A DNA stretch of 64,000 nt from Tretioscincus oriximinensis (lineage: Eukaryota > Chordata > Lepidosauria > Squamata > Gymnophthalmidae): contig JAJVDF010000220.1 in the NCBI GenBank assembly GCA_022410635.1, positions 1,838,715-1,902,714 of the forward strand, given 5' to 3'. How positions within the stretch are numbered: position 1 is the first letter of the stretch; each line of letters begins with the position of its first letter. The position numbers were made by a program, and so were the translations under genes. A model generated the notes under the pieces. The model searched no databases and had not been told where the DNA came from. It saw only the letters and a program-made list of their open reading frames with translations. Shown here piece after piece: positions 26,601-37,405 of this stretch.

Positions 26601-29600
26601 TAGTGGATGGGCAGCCTGTGCAGCTCTTTCAAGACTGGCCTGATGTGTGTCTGGCCAGCTGTCCCGGTCAGCAGTCTAGCTGCCGCATTCTGTACCAACT
26701 GCAGCTTCTGAACTGTTTTCAAGGGCAGCCCCATATAGAGCGCATTACAATAGTCCAATCTGGAAGTTACCAGAGCATGGATGACTGTGGCTAGATCATC
26801 CCTGTTCACAAGTGGCCGTAACTGGCAAACCAGATGTAACTGGAAGTAGGCACTCCTGGCCACTGCCTCCACCTGATTTTCAAGTGTCAGTGCAGAGTCT
26901 AGAAGCACCTCCAGATTTTGCACCCATCCCCTATAGGGTAATTCTACCCCACCAAGGACAGGGTGCCTCCCCACTTCACGAACCCGGGATGCTCCAACAC
27001 ACAGCACCTCCATCTTGTCTGGATTCAGCTTCAATTTATTGGCCCCCATCCAGCCCATCACTTGCCTCCAGGCACCTGTCAAGCACTTCAACCACCTCTC
27101 CTGATTCAGATGGAACAGAGAGACAGAGCTGAGTGTCATCTGCATATTGATCACACTTCTGTGTCATTACTAAAACAAATGCAAGAAAATTACATGTAAA
27201 GTTCTAACACTATACACGTGTTGCTATTGTGTTTGCCAGATGCTGAACTTTGGAGCTGCCTTTGGAGACAGTGCTGATGTAATTGGATGCATCATATGAT
27301 TGTCCATACCATTATATGTAACAATGGTTTGGTGTTTGCACAGCAGCACACTCTGTTCCATTTCTAATGTGGCTCAAGCTGCTTAATGCAAACGCATGCG
27401 GCTGCAGTTAATCTGGATAAAACTAATCCATTTTATTAAAGTAGTTTAAAGTACTAAGCCTTTGCAAAAAGGGCCTAATTCTAAAGCACTTCCATCCCAC
27501 CTTCNTACCTAAACATATGGCAATTGATTCTTCCTTCCTACTTACCTAATGCTGCCACTGTTAGGGCTGCTGATGTGTCTGTAGGGGAAGGAGTAGTGGA
27601 CAAATCTGATTTTACATCTAAGAATCTTTTTGAAGTCACCACATTCGACATACCTGTGGGAACTTGGAAAGGGAAAGTATAAGGACCAAACAAGAATACA
27701 GTAAAAGGAGAGGAAATAATATGGGACACCTTGAGCTATTAAAAAGAAAGGTGAAGTGTAGACACAATTAAATATTTTTATATTGCCTCAATTCGCCCAA
27801 ATGTTTTCGGTTGTTCTGTCCCCACTGAACCTTATTCTGCGCTATATCTTTGAACAGGAGCCTGCCGTCTGCACACTAGTGTAGCCCTTGGCAGGCCCCG
27901 AAAGCTCAGTGGGGACAGGGCCAGAGTTTTCCTGGCCATTGTTTGAATGTACATGACACAACCACAACTTCCACTGGGACAGAAAACATGGAGAACATCT
28001 GCCCATACTTCTAGTCCATGGCAGTGACTCTGGTAACATAACTGATTCATGCAAATTTTGGGGGGAGTGCCATAATCTGTCAGTAGCAACCTCCTAGTTC
28101 TATGGTTTGGATGGTGAGCCAGATTGTAAAGTGCCACAGATGTGCCACAGACTACATCCAGATGTGGTTTTTTGGGAACCACGGTGGCATCATAGTTGCT
28201 TGCTTGTCATACATGTTGCTACCCACAGCACTGCAGCAACAGTCAAACAACCATTGTTATGCTTTTTCTTCATAGCTCTTTAAAGAACCCTGAAATATTT
28301 TCTCAGTGGTGGGATACCAAGGGGACACATCAGCGCTATCTGGATTATTTGAACGACTGCACTGGAAATCCATTTTGCTTTCAACAAGAATGATGACGGT
28401 AGGAAATCAATTTCTTTTGAGGAGACTATGGATCACTCACTGAGAAGCAGAACTATGCAAAGAACAACAGATCACTTTATGCAAAGCAAGGCCTTGTAAG
28501 ATTTCAAGCACAAAAAAGATTGTCTGGAGGCTCGCAAAATCACAGTGTAAAGAAAGCCTCTTGGTGGAAGGAGTTAAAAAGTGGAGTACCCCAGGGTTCA
28601 GTACTGGGACCTCTACTTTTCAGTATATTCATAAACGATCTAGATGTCGAGGTAAATAGCAAAGTGATTGTAAGGCGCTCCAGAGTGATCTATTGAAATT
28701 GGGTGAGTGGGCAACAAAGTGACAAATGCACTTCAACTTAAGCAAGTGCAAAGTCATGCACATGGAGGCAAAGAACCCCAATTGCTTCTCCTAACTGAAA
28801 GGAACCAAGCTATTTGTGACCAAGCAGGAAAAAGATCTTGGAGTGTTGGTGGATAGATCAAAGAAGGTGTCAACACAGTGCAGCAGCAGCAAAAAAATGC
28901 AAGTTCAATATTAGGGATAATTTGGAAAGGAACCGAAAACAAGTCAGCAAGTGTTGTTTTGCCTCTTTATAAATCTGTGGTGCGGCCTTATTTGGAATAC
29001 TGTCTACAATTCTGGCCACCATATTTCAAAAAAGATATCATGGAACTAGAGAAGGTGCAGAAAAGGGCAGCAAGAACGATCAAGGGACTGGAGCATCTCC
29101 CTTATGAAGTCAGGCTGCAATGCCTGGGCCTCTTTAGCCTTGAAAGACAGCGTTTGAGAGATGATCTGATTGAAGAAAATAAAGTCATGCATGGGATGGA
29201 TAAGGTGAATAGAGAAAAAATGTTTTCTCTATCACACAACACTAGGACCAGAGGGCCCTCCTTAAAACTGATGGGCAGAAGAGTGAACAGATTTTTCACC
29301 TAGAGGGTCACCAACCTGTGGAATTTACTTCCAGAAGAGGTGGTGGTAGCAGGTAGCCTGGGTAGCTTTAAGACAGGATTAGACGGGTTTATGGACACCA
29401 CTGGTATAAATAGCTCCTAGGGTGGATCATCTGATGATGCCTCCAGGATGGAGCAGTACTCCTGAAATACCATTTGCAGGAAGTCGTGAACAAGTGAAGA
29501 TTTTGCGTTCTTCTGTTCAGACTGTCCAGGTGCAATTGACGGGCCTCTGTGTGAGACAGAATGCTGGACTAGATGGGCTCTGGCCTGATTCAGCACGGCT

Positions 29601-32600
29601 GCTCTTATATTGTTATGACTTTATGGAATGCAACAATAAAAACATTTTTGTTAAAAAAATAAAAATAAAAGATCAATAAAAAAGGAATCTGGAAATTCAT
29701 TGCCTCCACCAACTATGTAAACTTTCCACTTGCTGATTCATGCCCTCAGGGGACTTGTTTCTAGCATTACTTTATAAGGATTATCACTAAGAAAGTTATA
29801 AACGATGCAATTAAAAATATTGCTGCTTGCGAAAGATCTTTAAATAAATAAAAAAAATATTTGATTTGTTTTTGAAATTTGCAACTTCTCATTTCAGCAT
29901 TGTACATATATCTATCTATTAAAAATTACTGAGTAACTCATATATCCAGTAAAAAACAGCCTGAATCCCTTTTACTTTAGAACATCTTCAGCTATCAGTC
30001 ACGAAGAATGGGGCTTGGGCCGTTTTTGCACATATATGCCTTTTAACAGTTTAGCTAATGTGAATCTGCTTGACGTTGATTAGCTGCGGCCACAACTAGC
30101 AGCTTGAACCACATTAGAAGTGGAACAGTTATGTGTTAGCATGCAAACAACAAATTACATGCTGCATCCAGTTCATTTCAGCACTGTCTTCAAGGACAGC
30201 GGTGAAGTTCCCTCTGAAAGCATTTTGAAGGCACCCTAGAACATAAGAACATAAGAAGATCCATACTGGATGAGGCCACAGCCCACCTAGTCCAGCCTTC
30301 TGTGTCACCCAGAGGCCCACCAGATGCACCTGGGCAGTCCGAACAGAGGAAAGCAAAATATGCTCCTGTTCATGACTCCCTGCAAATGGTATTTCAGGAG
30401 TCCTGCCTGTTGCTCCATCTGGGAGGCGACATCCAGACAACTACCCTAGTATCCATTTATACCCTTAGTGTCCATAAACCTGTCTAGTCCTGTCTTGAAA
30501 CTATCCAAGCTGTTGGCTACCACTACCTCTTCAGGAAGTAAATTCCACAGGCCGATGACCCTCTGGGTGAAAAAATACTTTCCTTTGTCTGTTCTCACTT
30601 TTCTACCCAACAGTTTTAAGGAGTGACCTCTGGTCCTTGTGTTGTGTGATAGAGAAAACATTTTTTCTCTATTCACCCTGTCGATCCCATGCATGATTTT
30701 GTACACTTCAATCAGATCACCCCTCAAACGTCTCCTTNNNNNNNNNNNNNNNNNNNNNNNNNNNNNNNNNNNNNNNNNNNNNNNNNNNNNNNNNNNNNNN
30801 NNNNNNNNNNNNNNNNNNNNNNNNNNNNNNNNNNNNNNNNNNNNNNNNNNNNNNNNNNNNNNNNNNNNNNNNNNNNNNNNNNNNNNNNNNNNNNNNNNNN
30901 NNNNNNNNNNNNNNNNNNNNNNNNNNNNNNNNNNNNNNNNNNNNNNNNNNNNNNNNNNNNNNNNNNNNNNNNNNNNNNNNNNNNNNNNNNNNNNNNNNNN
31001 NNNNNNNNNNNNNNNNNNNNNNNNNNNNNNNNNNNNNNNNNNNNNNNNNNNNNNNNNNNNNNNNNNNNNNNNNNNNNNNNNNNNNNNNNNNNNNNNNNNN
31101 NNNNNNNNNNNNNNNNNNNNNNNNNNNNNNNNNNNNNNNNNNNNNNNNNNNNNNNNNNNNNNNNNNNNNNNNNNNNNNNNNNNNNNNNNNNNNNNNNNNN
31201 NNNNNNNNNNNNNNNNNNNNNNNNNNNNNNNNNNNNNNNNNNNNNNNNNNNNNNNNNCACAACACAAGGACCAGAGGGCCCTCCTTAAAACTGTTGGGTA
31301 GAAAAGTGAGAACAGACAAAGGAAAGTATTTTTTCACCGAGAGGGTCATCGGCCTGTGGAATTTACTTCCTGAAGAGGTAGTGGTAGCTAACAGCTTGGA
31401 TAGTTTCAAGACAGGACTAGACAGGTTTATGGACACTAAGGCTATAAATGGATACTAAGATAGTTGTCTGGATGTAGCCTCCGGGATGGAGCAACAGGCA
31501 GGACTCTTGAAATACCATTTGCAGGGAGTCATGAACAGAAGCATATTTTGCTTTCCTCTGTTCGGACTGCCCAGGTGCATCTGGTGGGCCTCTGTGTGAC
31601 ACAGAATGCTGGACTTGATGGGCTGTGGCCTGATCCAGGATGGCTCTTCTTATGTTCTTATGTTCTTATGATGTGTGGATGCAGCTTAAGAAGCACAAAG
31701 TAAATTGAATCTGGCTTTACTTCAGCTACAGAACATTTAAAAAAGGGCCCTGGAAAACTGGAAAGACAACTAAGGAACCTCAGGTCTTAGATATGCAGAC
31801 CCAAGAAGTGGTTTTAACAATACACCACACACATATAAACAGCTAAATAGAAAACACAAGAAATTTCAACAGGTAATAACTAAAATATGGACAGAAATAA
31901 ACACAAGTTTGGGTTAGTTGTTAGCTACCACCATTTGTGGATCTGTGTTGAGAGCAGGTTATTTTGCCTACAGAAAGCTAAGAAACTCCAGGTGTGTTCA
32001 ATAGTTGGCTGATGATCCGCAAATTATAAACTTCCAGCAACTGTCCCCATTTCAAGACAGCGGCTTGTTCCCGGGCAGTAATTCTAAGAGCTGCAATTCC
32101 TGGGTGGAAATTATTTAGGGTTATCAGAACACAAAATTAGAAAGCAACACAGAAGGATCAAAATACTGAGAATCAGATTTATTTATTTATGCTCTATAAC
32201 CAAAGCTTCAGGGTGGGCAACAACAACAACAACAAAATATAAAATAGATACCTGAAAAGTGAGAAGTGGAAACTGTGCTTTCAACCAAAGAAGGGTGAAA
32301 ATGCCTAGTGCTCCTCAGGGGAGGAGATTATTCCATAGTGTGGAACCACCACTGGGAAGTCCCTAATCTATTGAGAGTGGCAATACAATCAGGAGGGCCT
32401 TTTATACAAATCTCAATGAATGGGCAGGTTAATATATAGTATTATATATAATATAATAGTATAAAGCAGTCCTTTAAATAATCCTCATAGCTTCTTCCGA
32501 CAGAATGGATACAGCATGTAAGACAGCAAATTGCATCAGGTTTTTACAGCCCTTCTGCCTTGTGCTTTTCAATTGCTGGTATTGGAAACTGTAGCTGAAC

Positions 32601-34149
32601 TCAGTCATTAAGGCTGCAGCCATATGGCAGTCCTAAATAAAGTGATACTCCAGATTTAACCTAATCCAGAATTTTGCTTGCTGTTTATAGAGTTGGACAA
32701 TACCTCAAGGACTGTGAATCTAATGTGAGTATTTACCTGCATCTGGGCAATTTCTTCTACTTGTGCACAGTTGGTGATTGCTGCTATGTGCACATGTGTG
32801 GCTGCTATTTTGGGGCTGTGCACATGTGTGTTACATCTCCCTATAGGGGTACCAATCAACAGAAAGGTCCTCACAGTAAATAAGTACCTGTCGCTTTAGC
32901 AGGAAAATGTACTCAGAGTGCCCCTTTCCCCACTATAGCGATAAACTTCCCTTTCACTCCTCTAGTCCAGGCTGTGGTGAGGTTGCAGTGGATGTATGTA
33001 GCAGACCCAACAGAGCCCCAACTAGGAATAAACCACCAGAGATACAGACACATCCTCAACCAAGCTTTCTGTGACCGAGCAAGAAAAGGATCTTGGGGTG
33101 TTGGTGGACAATTCAATGAAAATGTCAACTCAGTGTGCAGCAGCAGCAAAAAAGGCAAATTCCATGTTGGGGATAATTAGGAAAGGAATCGAAAACAAGT
33201 CAGCAAATGTTGTTTTGCCTCTTTATAAATCTGTGGTGAAGCCACATTTGGAATAGTGTGTTCAATTCTGGTCACCACATCTCAGGAGGGATATTTTGGA
33301 ATTGGAGAAGGTGCAGAAAAGGGCAACAAAAATGATCAAGGGTCTGGAGCACCTCCCTTACGAAGTCAGGCTGCAACGTCTGGGCCTCTTCAGCCTTGAA
33401 AGACGATGTCTTGAGAGGTGATCTGATTGAAGTGTACAAAATCATGCATGGGGTCGACAGGGTGAATAGAGAAAAAATGTTTTCTCTATCACACAACACA
33501 AGGACCAGAGGGCACTCCTTGAAACTGTTGGGCAGAAAAGTGGGAACAGACAAAGGAAAGTATTTTTTCAGCCAGAGGGTCATCGGCCTGTGGAATTCAC
33601 TTCCTGAAGAGATGGTGGTAGCTAACTGCTTGGATAGCTTAAAGACAAGACTAGAAATGTTATGGACACCAAGGGTATAAATGGATACTAGGGTGGATGT
33701 CTGGATGCTGCCTCCGGGATGGAGCCACAGACAGGACTCCTGAGGTACCATTTGCAGGGAGTCACGAACAGGAGCAGCATATTTTGCTTTCCTCTGTTCG
33801 GACTGCCCAGGTGCATCTGGTGGGCCTCTGTGTGACACAGAATGCTGGACTTGATGGGCTGTGGCCTGATCCAGGATGGCTCTTCTTATGTTCTTATGTT
33901 CAATTAAGATCAACTAACTGAGTATGACAAAGATTATCCTGTTAATCTCCATCTTACAAGCCCCCTTGCTGACTCTGTCGCTGTTTCTCTGAAATGATAA
34001 AGATAAGCCACAGATTCTAGTATTCTAACCTATTTGAGCAGTCAAATTAACAGTTGAGTAGGATGCATAGCACTGTGAAGTGTCTTACCTTGACAGAGAA
34101 CTTGGTCAGACATCCACAAAAGTATCAGAATTTTTAAAGTTGGCATCAT
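23578..34149 (-). CDS. ECSCR: ECSCR, endothelial cell surface chemotaxis and apoptosis regulator
   Basis: A minus-strand gene rebuilt from five exons: 34149-34089, 27653-27546, 25638-25540, 24765-24729 and 23689-23578. Junction phases are 1,1,1,2 and the total is 417 bp, 138 residues. The start [20 protein letters not shown] is a signal peptide. A short Ser/Thr/Pro-rich ectodomain ends TVAALG. The membrane segment ([20 protein letters not shown]) is nearly the same as the mammalian protein as I recall it, followed by SLRFKC. The tail ends with a [15 protein letters not shown] motif like the mammalian SMKNIN segment. ECSCR is an endothelial sialomucin-like protein linked to migration, apoptosis and VEGFR2 signalling. 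The ectodomain here is much shorter than human (full protein about 205 residues), so exons between 27654 and 34088 may be unseen, partly because of the N gap. Confidence 0.8.
24355..24660 (-). mobile_element. L2-like LINE 3' fragment
   Basis: CTCAAGGCGGATCATAG and the following wording match the antisense L2 3' end better preserved at 26160-27160. It lies in an ECSCR intron. Confidence 0.5.
24729..24765 (-). CDS. ECSCR: ECSCR small cytoplasmic exon
   Basis: 37 bp, phase 1 to 2, acceptor TTCTTGGCAG and donor TTACAG|GTAAAA. Encodes [12 protein letters not shown]. Supported by phase continuity and splice sites rather than by a strong family match. Confidence 0.55.
24905..25050. repeat. Short MITE-like repeat
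   Basis: Shares CTGAACTTTATTCTG...ATATATCT and GGCTATAGCAGGCCCC wording with 27815-27930 and, partly, 52388-52567. Confidence 0.4.
25540..25638 (-). CDS. ECSCR: ECSCR transmembrane exon
   Basis: 99 bp, phase 1 to 1, acceptor CTATTTAG and donor GAAG|GTATTT. Encodes about 20 hydrophobic residues ([19 protein letters not shown]) then [13 protein letters not shown]. This exon gives the strongest family match. Confidence 0.85.
25877..26095 (+). mobile_element. Degenerate tRNA-related SINE of a second family
   Basis: TGTAGCTCATTGGTAGAAC (A box) and GTGAGTCGAGTCCCC (B box) give a tRNA-like head, followed by an unrelated body. It cannot fold into a complete cloverleaf with a normal acceptor stem, so it is not called a tRNA gene. 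Confidence 0.45.
26160..27160 (-). mobile_element. L2-like LINE with reverse-transcriptase end
   Basis: The minus strand carries a 185-codon frame (27154-26597) reading [36 protein letters not shown] and [12 protein letters not shown], the C-terminal part of an L2-clade reverse transcriptase. The 3' end on the minus strand is GGCGGGGTATAAATATAAAT with an A/T tail (26161-26190). Incomplete, no endonuclease seen. Located in an ECSCR intron. Confidence 0.75.
27546..27653 (-). CDS. ECSCR: ECSCR juxtamembrane ectodomain exon
   Basis: 108 bp, phase 1 to 1, acceptor TTCCCACAG and donor TTAG|GTAAGT. Encodes a Ser/Thr/Pro-rich stretch ending [15 protein letters not shown], matching the mammalian segment just before the membrane span. 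Confidence 0.8.
28555..29612 (+). mobile_element. CR1 LINE with reverse-transcriptase remnant
   Basis: RT motifs [13 protein letters not shown] and [10 protein letters not shown] near 28577-28665 precede a broken coding end (28878-29303 open) and the full 3' part to the TCTTATATTGTTATG terminus. The YADD region is deleted. Confidence 0.85.
30238..30737 (-). mobile_element. CR1 3' part, left of the assembly gap
   Basis: Antisense copy from AACATAAGAACATAAGAAG to TTCAATCAGATCACCCC, cut off by the N run. Confidence 0.9.
30738..31257. other. Assembly gap, 520 N
   Basis: An unbroken run of N. Open frames reported across it are meaningless. CR1 sequence in opposite directions lies on each side. 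Confidence 1.
31258..31670 (+). mobile_element. CR1 3' part, right of the assembly gap
   Basis: Plus-strand copy starting within CACAACACAAGGACCAGAGG and ending in three TTCTTATG-type units. Confidence 0.9.
32176..32480 (-). mobile_element. L2-like LINE 3' fragment
   Basis: ATTTATTTATTTATG at the left edge, then GGGTGGGCAACAACAACAAC and the GGAACCACCACTGGGAAG block shared with 26380-26420. Confidence 0.55.
33060..33905 (+). mobile_element. CR1 LINE, 3' coding end and tail
   Basis: Begins at CAAGCTTTCTGTGACCGAG and includes the RT C-terminus ([20 protein letters not shown]), the full 3' part and the TTCTTATG repeats. 5' truncated; one frame break near 33405. Confidence 0.9.
33958..33988 (-). 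other. Possible extra ECSCR micro-exon
   Basis: An acceptor-like TATCTTTATCATTTCAG is followed by 31 bases reading [11 protein letters not shown] in phase 1 and then GTAAGA. QSQQGGL resembles a mammalian ECSCR segment near the N-terminus as I recall it. Its length would shift the phase, so a further small exon would be needed. Speculative. Confidence 0.2.
34089..34149 (-). CDS. ECSCR: ECSCR exon 1 (start codon and signal peptide)
   Basis: Tandem ATGs at 34149-34147 and 34146-34144. 61 bp end at TCAAG|GTAAGA, phase 1. Hydrophobic core LKILILLW, then a likely cleavage near VLCQ-G. Confidence 0.75.
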
Positions 34150-34705
34150 GTCTTCTGGTTCTTACTTGTTAATCCTCAGCTCCCAATACTTTTGCTCTGT
34201 TCATTCTGGGGCCAGGGTGGGAAATGAAGAGGAGGAGAAGTTTGCCTGCATGTGTTGATTGTCCAAGAGCTTCCTGCTGAATAATTGAAGGAAGCAGACT
34301 GAATCAACAAGGGGATTGACGTTGTGGAATTCTTCCTTGCCCATTAGAGTTCCAAAGGATATGAGGCAGAATTTACCACATGCAAAGTACATTTCAACTC
34401 TGGTTATTGTTGGAATACTGACTTATGAGAAATTGCAAGGGAGAAAAATAGTTAAAAACAATGCAGAAATACCTATTTTGTTGTTCCTTGTCTCTGCAAC
34501 TCTGTTGCTCCATATTGTTCATTATGTGTGTTATGAGAACGCACAAAAGAAGTGAAGGCCATTATCAGGCAAAGAGGAACAATCAGGTCAGTTTAAAAAT
34601 GCAGCACTCTTTATAGAAGAGTCAAATAAATCTATTTGTTTATGACAGAATGTAAAAATGGCAATTCGCAAAATGGCAAAGCTAAAAGAATGGGCAGATA
34701 TTTGA

Positions 34706-35160
34706 AGAAGAAGAAGAAGAACTTGGTTCTTATATCCCGCTTTTCTCACCTTTCAAAGGGACTCAAAGCGGCTTACAAGGATATATTTTTGCCCGAAGGC
34801 TCACATTCTATCTTCCCCACCAGGCTATGGTGGTTCCCATGTATCTACTTGCAGTCAGTTGCAATTTCTTGCAATTCATGCTTTCGAATAGCTGGGTTGG
34901 CTAGATTATAGAATGTTTGGGAACACAAATGCATCCACACATCACTTTTATTCCACTACTTTAGTGGAATATTCCACAATAAAGTATTGTGTGGAATGGT
35001 TTATTCCAGAATATCAATGTTTTACCCTGTTTTACCCTGTTTTACCCAAAATAAGGCAAGTGGAAGGTGCTCACCCCTCCCCACTTCCAACACAGGGCTT
35101 CGAAACCCCATCTCCCAGGCGAGAGACGAATTCCTAAGCAACTGAGTTATCCGTGCCTGC
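34706..35160 (-). mobile_element. tRNA-derived SINE, copy 6, interrupted
   Basis: SINE tail and body at 34706-34905, then a foreign block (34906-35055), then the tRNA-like head at 35056-35160 (GGGCTTCGAAACCCC, the B box in reverse). About a dozen SINE bases are missing at the junction. Confidence 0.8.
34906..35055. repeat. 145-bp block, copy A (inside the SINE)
   Basis: Starts ATTATAGAATGTTTGGGAAC, contains the palindrome TTCCACTACTTTAGTGGAA, and ends with CTGTTTTACCCAAAATAAG. A second copy lies at 35331-35475. Related palindromic wording (ATTCCAGAATAT) occurs at 7200-7262 and 51350-51415. Confidence 0.7.
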
Positions 35161-35164
35161 TCGG

Positions 35165-35181
35165 TGGGATTACTCTCTCTC

Positions 35182-35275
<94 letters not shown>
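35165..35275 (+). repeat. Compound microsatellite (GTCT)n (CT)n (AC)n
   Basis: A short CT run, about a dozen GTCT units, a second CT run, then CACACACACACACACAC. Confidence 0.95.
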
Positions 35276-35277
<2 letters not shown>

Positions 35278-35330
35278 CAGCCTGCCCTTTCACCTGCTCC
35301 TAAACATTCTGTAGTGGAAGAAAAGGCAGA

Positions 35331-35475
35331 TTATAGAATGTTTGGGAACACAAATGCATCCACACATCACTTTTATTCCACTACTTTAGTGGAATAGTAC
35401 ACAATAAAGTATTGTGTGGAATGGTTTATTCCAGAATATCAATGTTTTACACTGTTTTCCCCAAAATAACACCTA
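35331..35475. repeat. 145-bp block, copy B
   Basis: Near-identical to 34906-35055 with a few substitutions; its right edge runs into the TIR element at 35450-35724. Confidence 0.7.
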
Positions 35476-35724
35476 GTAGAGGTTTTGCTGAATTGCCAAA
35501 TATAAGGCCTCCCCCAAAAGTAAGGACTAGCAAAGATTTCTCTGCTGTGTGAGTCTGCTGTGATGAGCTCCCCATGGTGGACGGAAGCTTGTGATGACAG
35601 GTACTGCACAGTATATAATGTTCATTTTTTTGTTCAACCATAAATGTGAATTTTTCTTCATAGAAAAATAAGACATCTCCTGAAAATAAGACCTAGTGCA
35701 ATTCTTATTTTTGGGGAAACACAG
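35450..35724. mobile_element. Mariner-type MITE
   Basis: Left end CTGTTTTCCCCAAAATAA and right end, in reverse, CTGTGTTTCCCCAAAAATAA form terminal inverted repeats, followed by TA at 35725-35726. No coding sequence. Confidence 0.65.
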
Positions 35725-36096
35725 TATTGTAAATATAACTGGTTCTCAAAGTTAAAACAGACCATGGTTTGTTTGGCTTAGAAAGGTCACTAAGAGTGGT
35801 CAAAATATCTGCATGCTGGTTGACTTCACCTTGAGGTTCAGAAGGGATTGGTGACGCTGGCAAACAGCAGGATAAGTAAGGAGTTCCTGAAGTTCCAAAT
35901 ATCAAATGTGGCAATTCTATTGTATGGCTGCATCCATGCAACATATTTCTACCCGTAGTTACATTGAGGAGATTCTGTCTCATGTACTTATGCGTTATTA
36001 GTAATCCATTCACTAAAAAACTCAGTTGCCCTGGGCTTTCCTGGCTTTCCTTTTTCTCTGTTAAAAAATAGTCTTTATGGCATGTGTGCATGGGAA

Positions 36097-36410
36097 TAGA
36101 AGAAGAAGAAGAAGAACTTGGTTCTTATACCCCGCTTTTCTCACCTTTCAAAGGGACTCAAAGCGTCTTACAAGGATATATTTTGCCGGAAGGCTCACAT
36201 TCTATCTTCCCCACCAGGCTATGGTGGTTCCCATGTATCTACTTGCAGTCCGTTGCAATTTCTTGCAATTCTTGCTTTCGAATAGCTGGGTTGGCTNGAG
36301 CTACAGGCTAGTGGAAGGTGCTCACCCCTCCCCACGTCCCACACAGGGCTTCGANACNCCATCGCCCAGGCGAGAGACGAATTCCTAAGCAACTGAGCTA
36401 TCTGAGTAGG
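36097..36410 (-). mobile_element. tRNA-derived SINE, copy 7
   Basis: Reverse copy from GAAGAAGAAGAAGAACTTGG to the A box in reverse (GCAACTGAGCTATC), with a few ambiguous bases. Confidence 0.85.
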
Positions 36411-37079
36411 CAGAAAAAGATTCTCAGCTGTGATTTGAGGTGAAGCATGCGCACTGGAGCTCAGACATATGAAAGGGAGGTGAGGAACAGCCAATTGAGA
36501 GACTGTACATACAAGTTCTTCACTGTGCAGTACAACGGGAATTGTGCATCATCTGGCATAGCAGAACATTACATTTGTATGGCAGCTGGCTGTAATTCCC
36601 TTCTCCCACTGGATCAGACTGCTCTATACCTATGCATGTTTGCTCCAGCTAAAATGGATCAAGCAAATCCACTTTTATTAAAGTGGATTATGACAGGTAT
36701 GTGCAGATAAGGCATAGTGCTGTCAAACACAACGCAGATCCAGAAGGCCACAACAGTCTTGACTATATGTACAGCAAATGGTTTGTTTTTCTCTCACGGA
36801 TGGAAAATTTATTGTGTTGCTAAAGATTTTGTCCTGATTAAAATCCAAATCCCTAGCAACTGCTGATCACAAATTTAGGCAAACCTCTTCATTAAGCTCT
36901 CTGAGCTGGAAGAAAACACCCATGTGATGTTCTTCACTGTCACTTATTTTGGGAATCAGGGGAAAAAGTATGGGGATGAATCTGAAAATCTCCCAGCATC
37001 AACCTTGAAAGTCATATTGCCTCCTATAAACAGAGACATCACTATACTATTGGGGCTAATAATCAGTGACAACTGCAAC

Positions 37080-37405
37080 ACTCATCTATGGAGTCAGCTT
37101 GGCAACCTTGGGCCAGTCACAGTTATTTAGAACTCTCTCAGCCCCCCTACTTCACATAAGAAGAGCCATCCTGGATCAGGCCACAGCCCATCAAGTCCAG
37201 CATTTTGTGTCATACAGAGGCCCACCAGATGCACCTGGGCAGCCCGAACAGAGGAAAGCAAAATATGCTCCTGTTCATGACTCCCTGCAAATGGTATTTC
37301 AGGAGTCCTGTCTGTGGCTCCATCCCGGAGGCAACATCCAGACATCCATCCTAGTATCCATAAACCTGTCCAGTCCTGTCTTGAAACTATCCAAGCTGTT
37401 AGCTT
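37080..37405 (-). mobile_element. CR1 3' part beside a MIR-like SINE piece
   Basis: 37080-37153 reads on the plus strand like a MIR-type SINE (CAACCTTGGGCCAGTCAC). 37155-37405 is antisense CR1 that starts AAGAAGAGCCATCCTGGATC. Confidence 0.75.

Noticed and set aside
26591..27199. Plus-strand frames opposite the L2 reverse transcriptase
   Set aside because: They are the antisense shadow of the L2 coding sequence.
30446..31436. Open frames of about 180-270 residues
   Set aside because: They run through 520 N bases; only CR1 sequence at their ends is real.
35022..35397. Leu/Ser/Cys-repeat frames
   Set aside because: They are read through the GTCT/CT/AC microsatellite.
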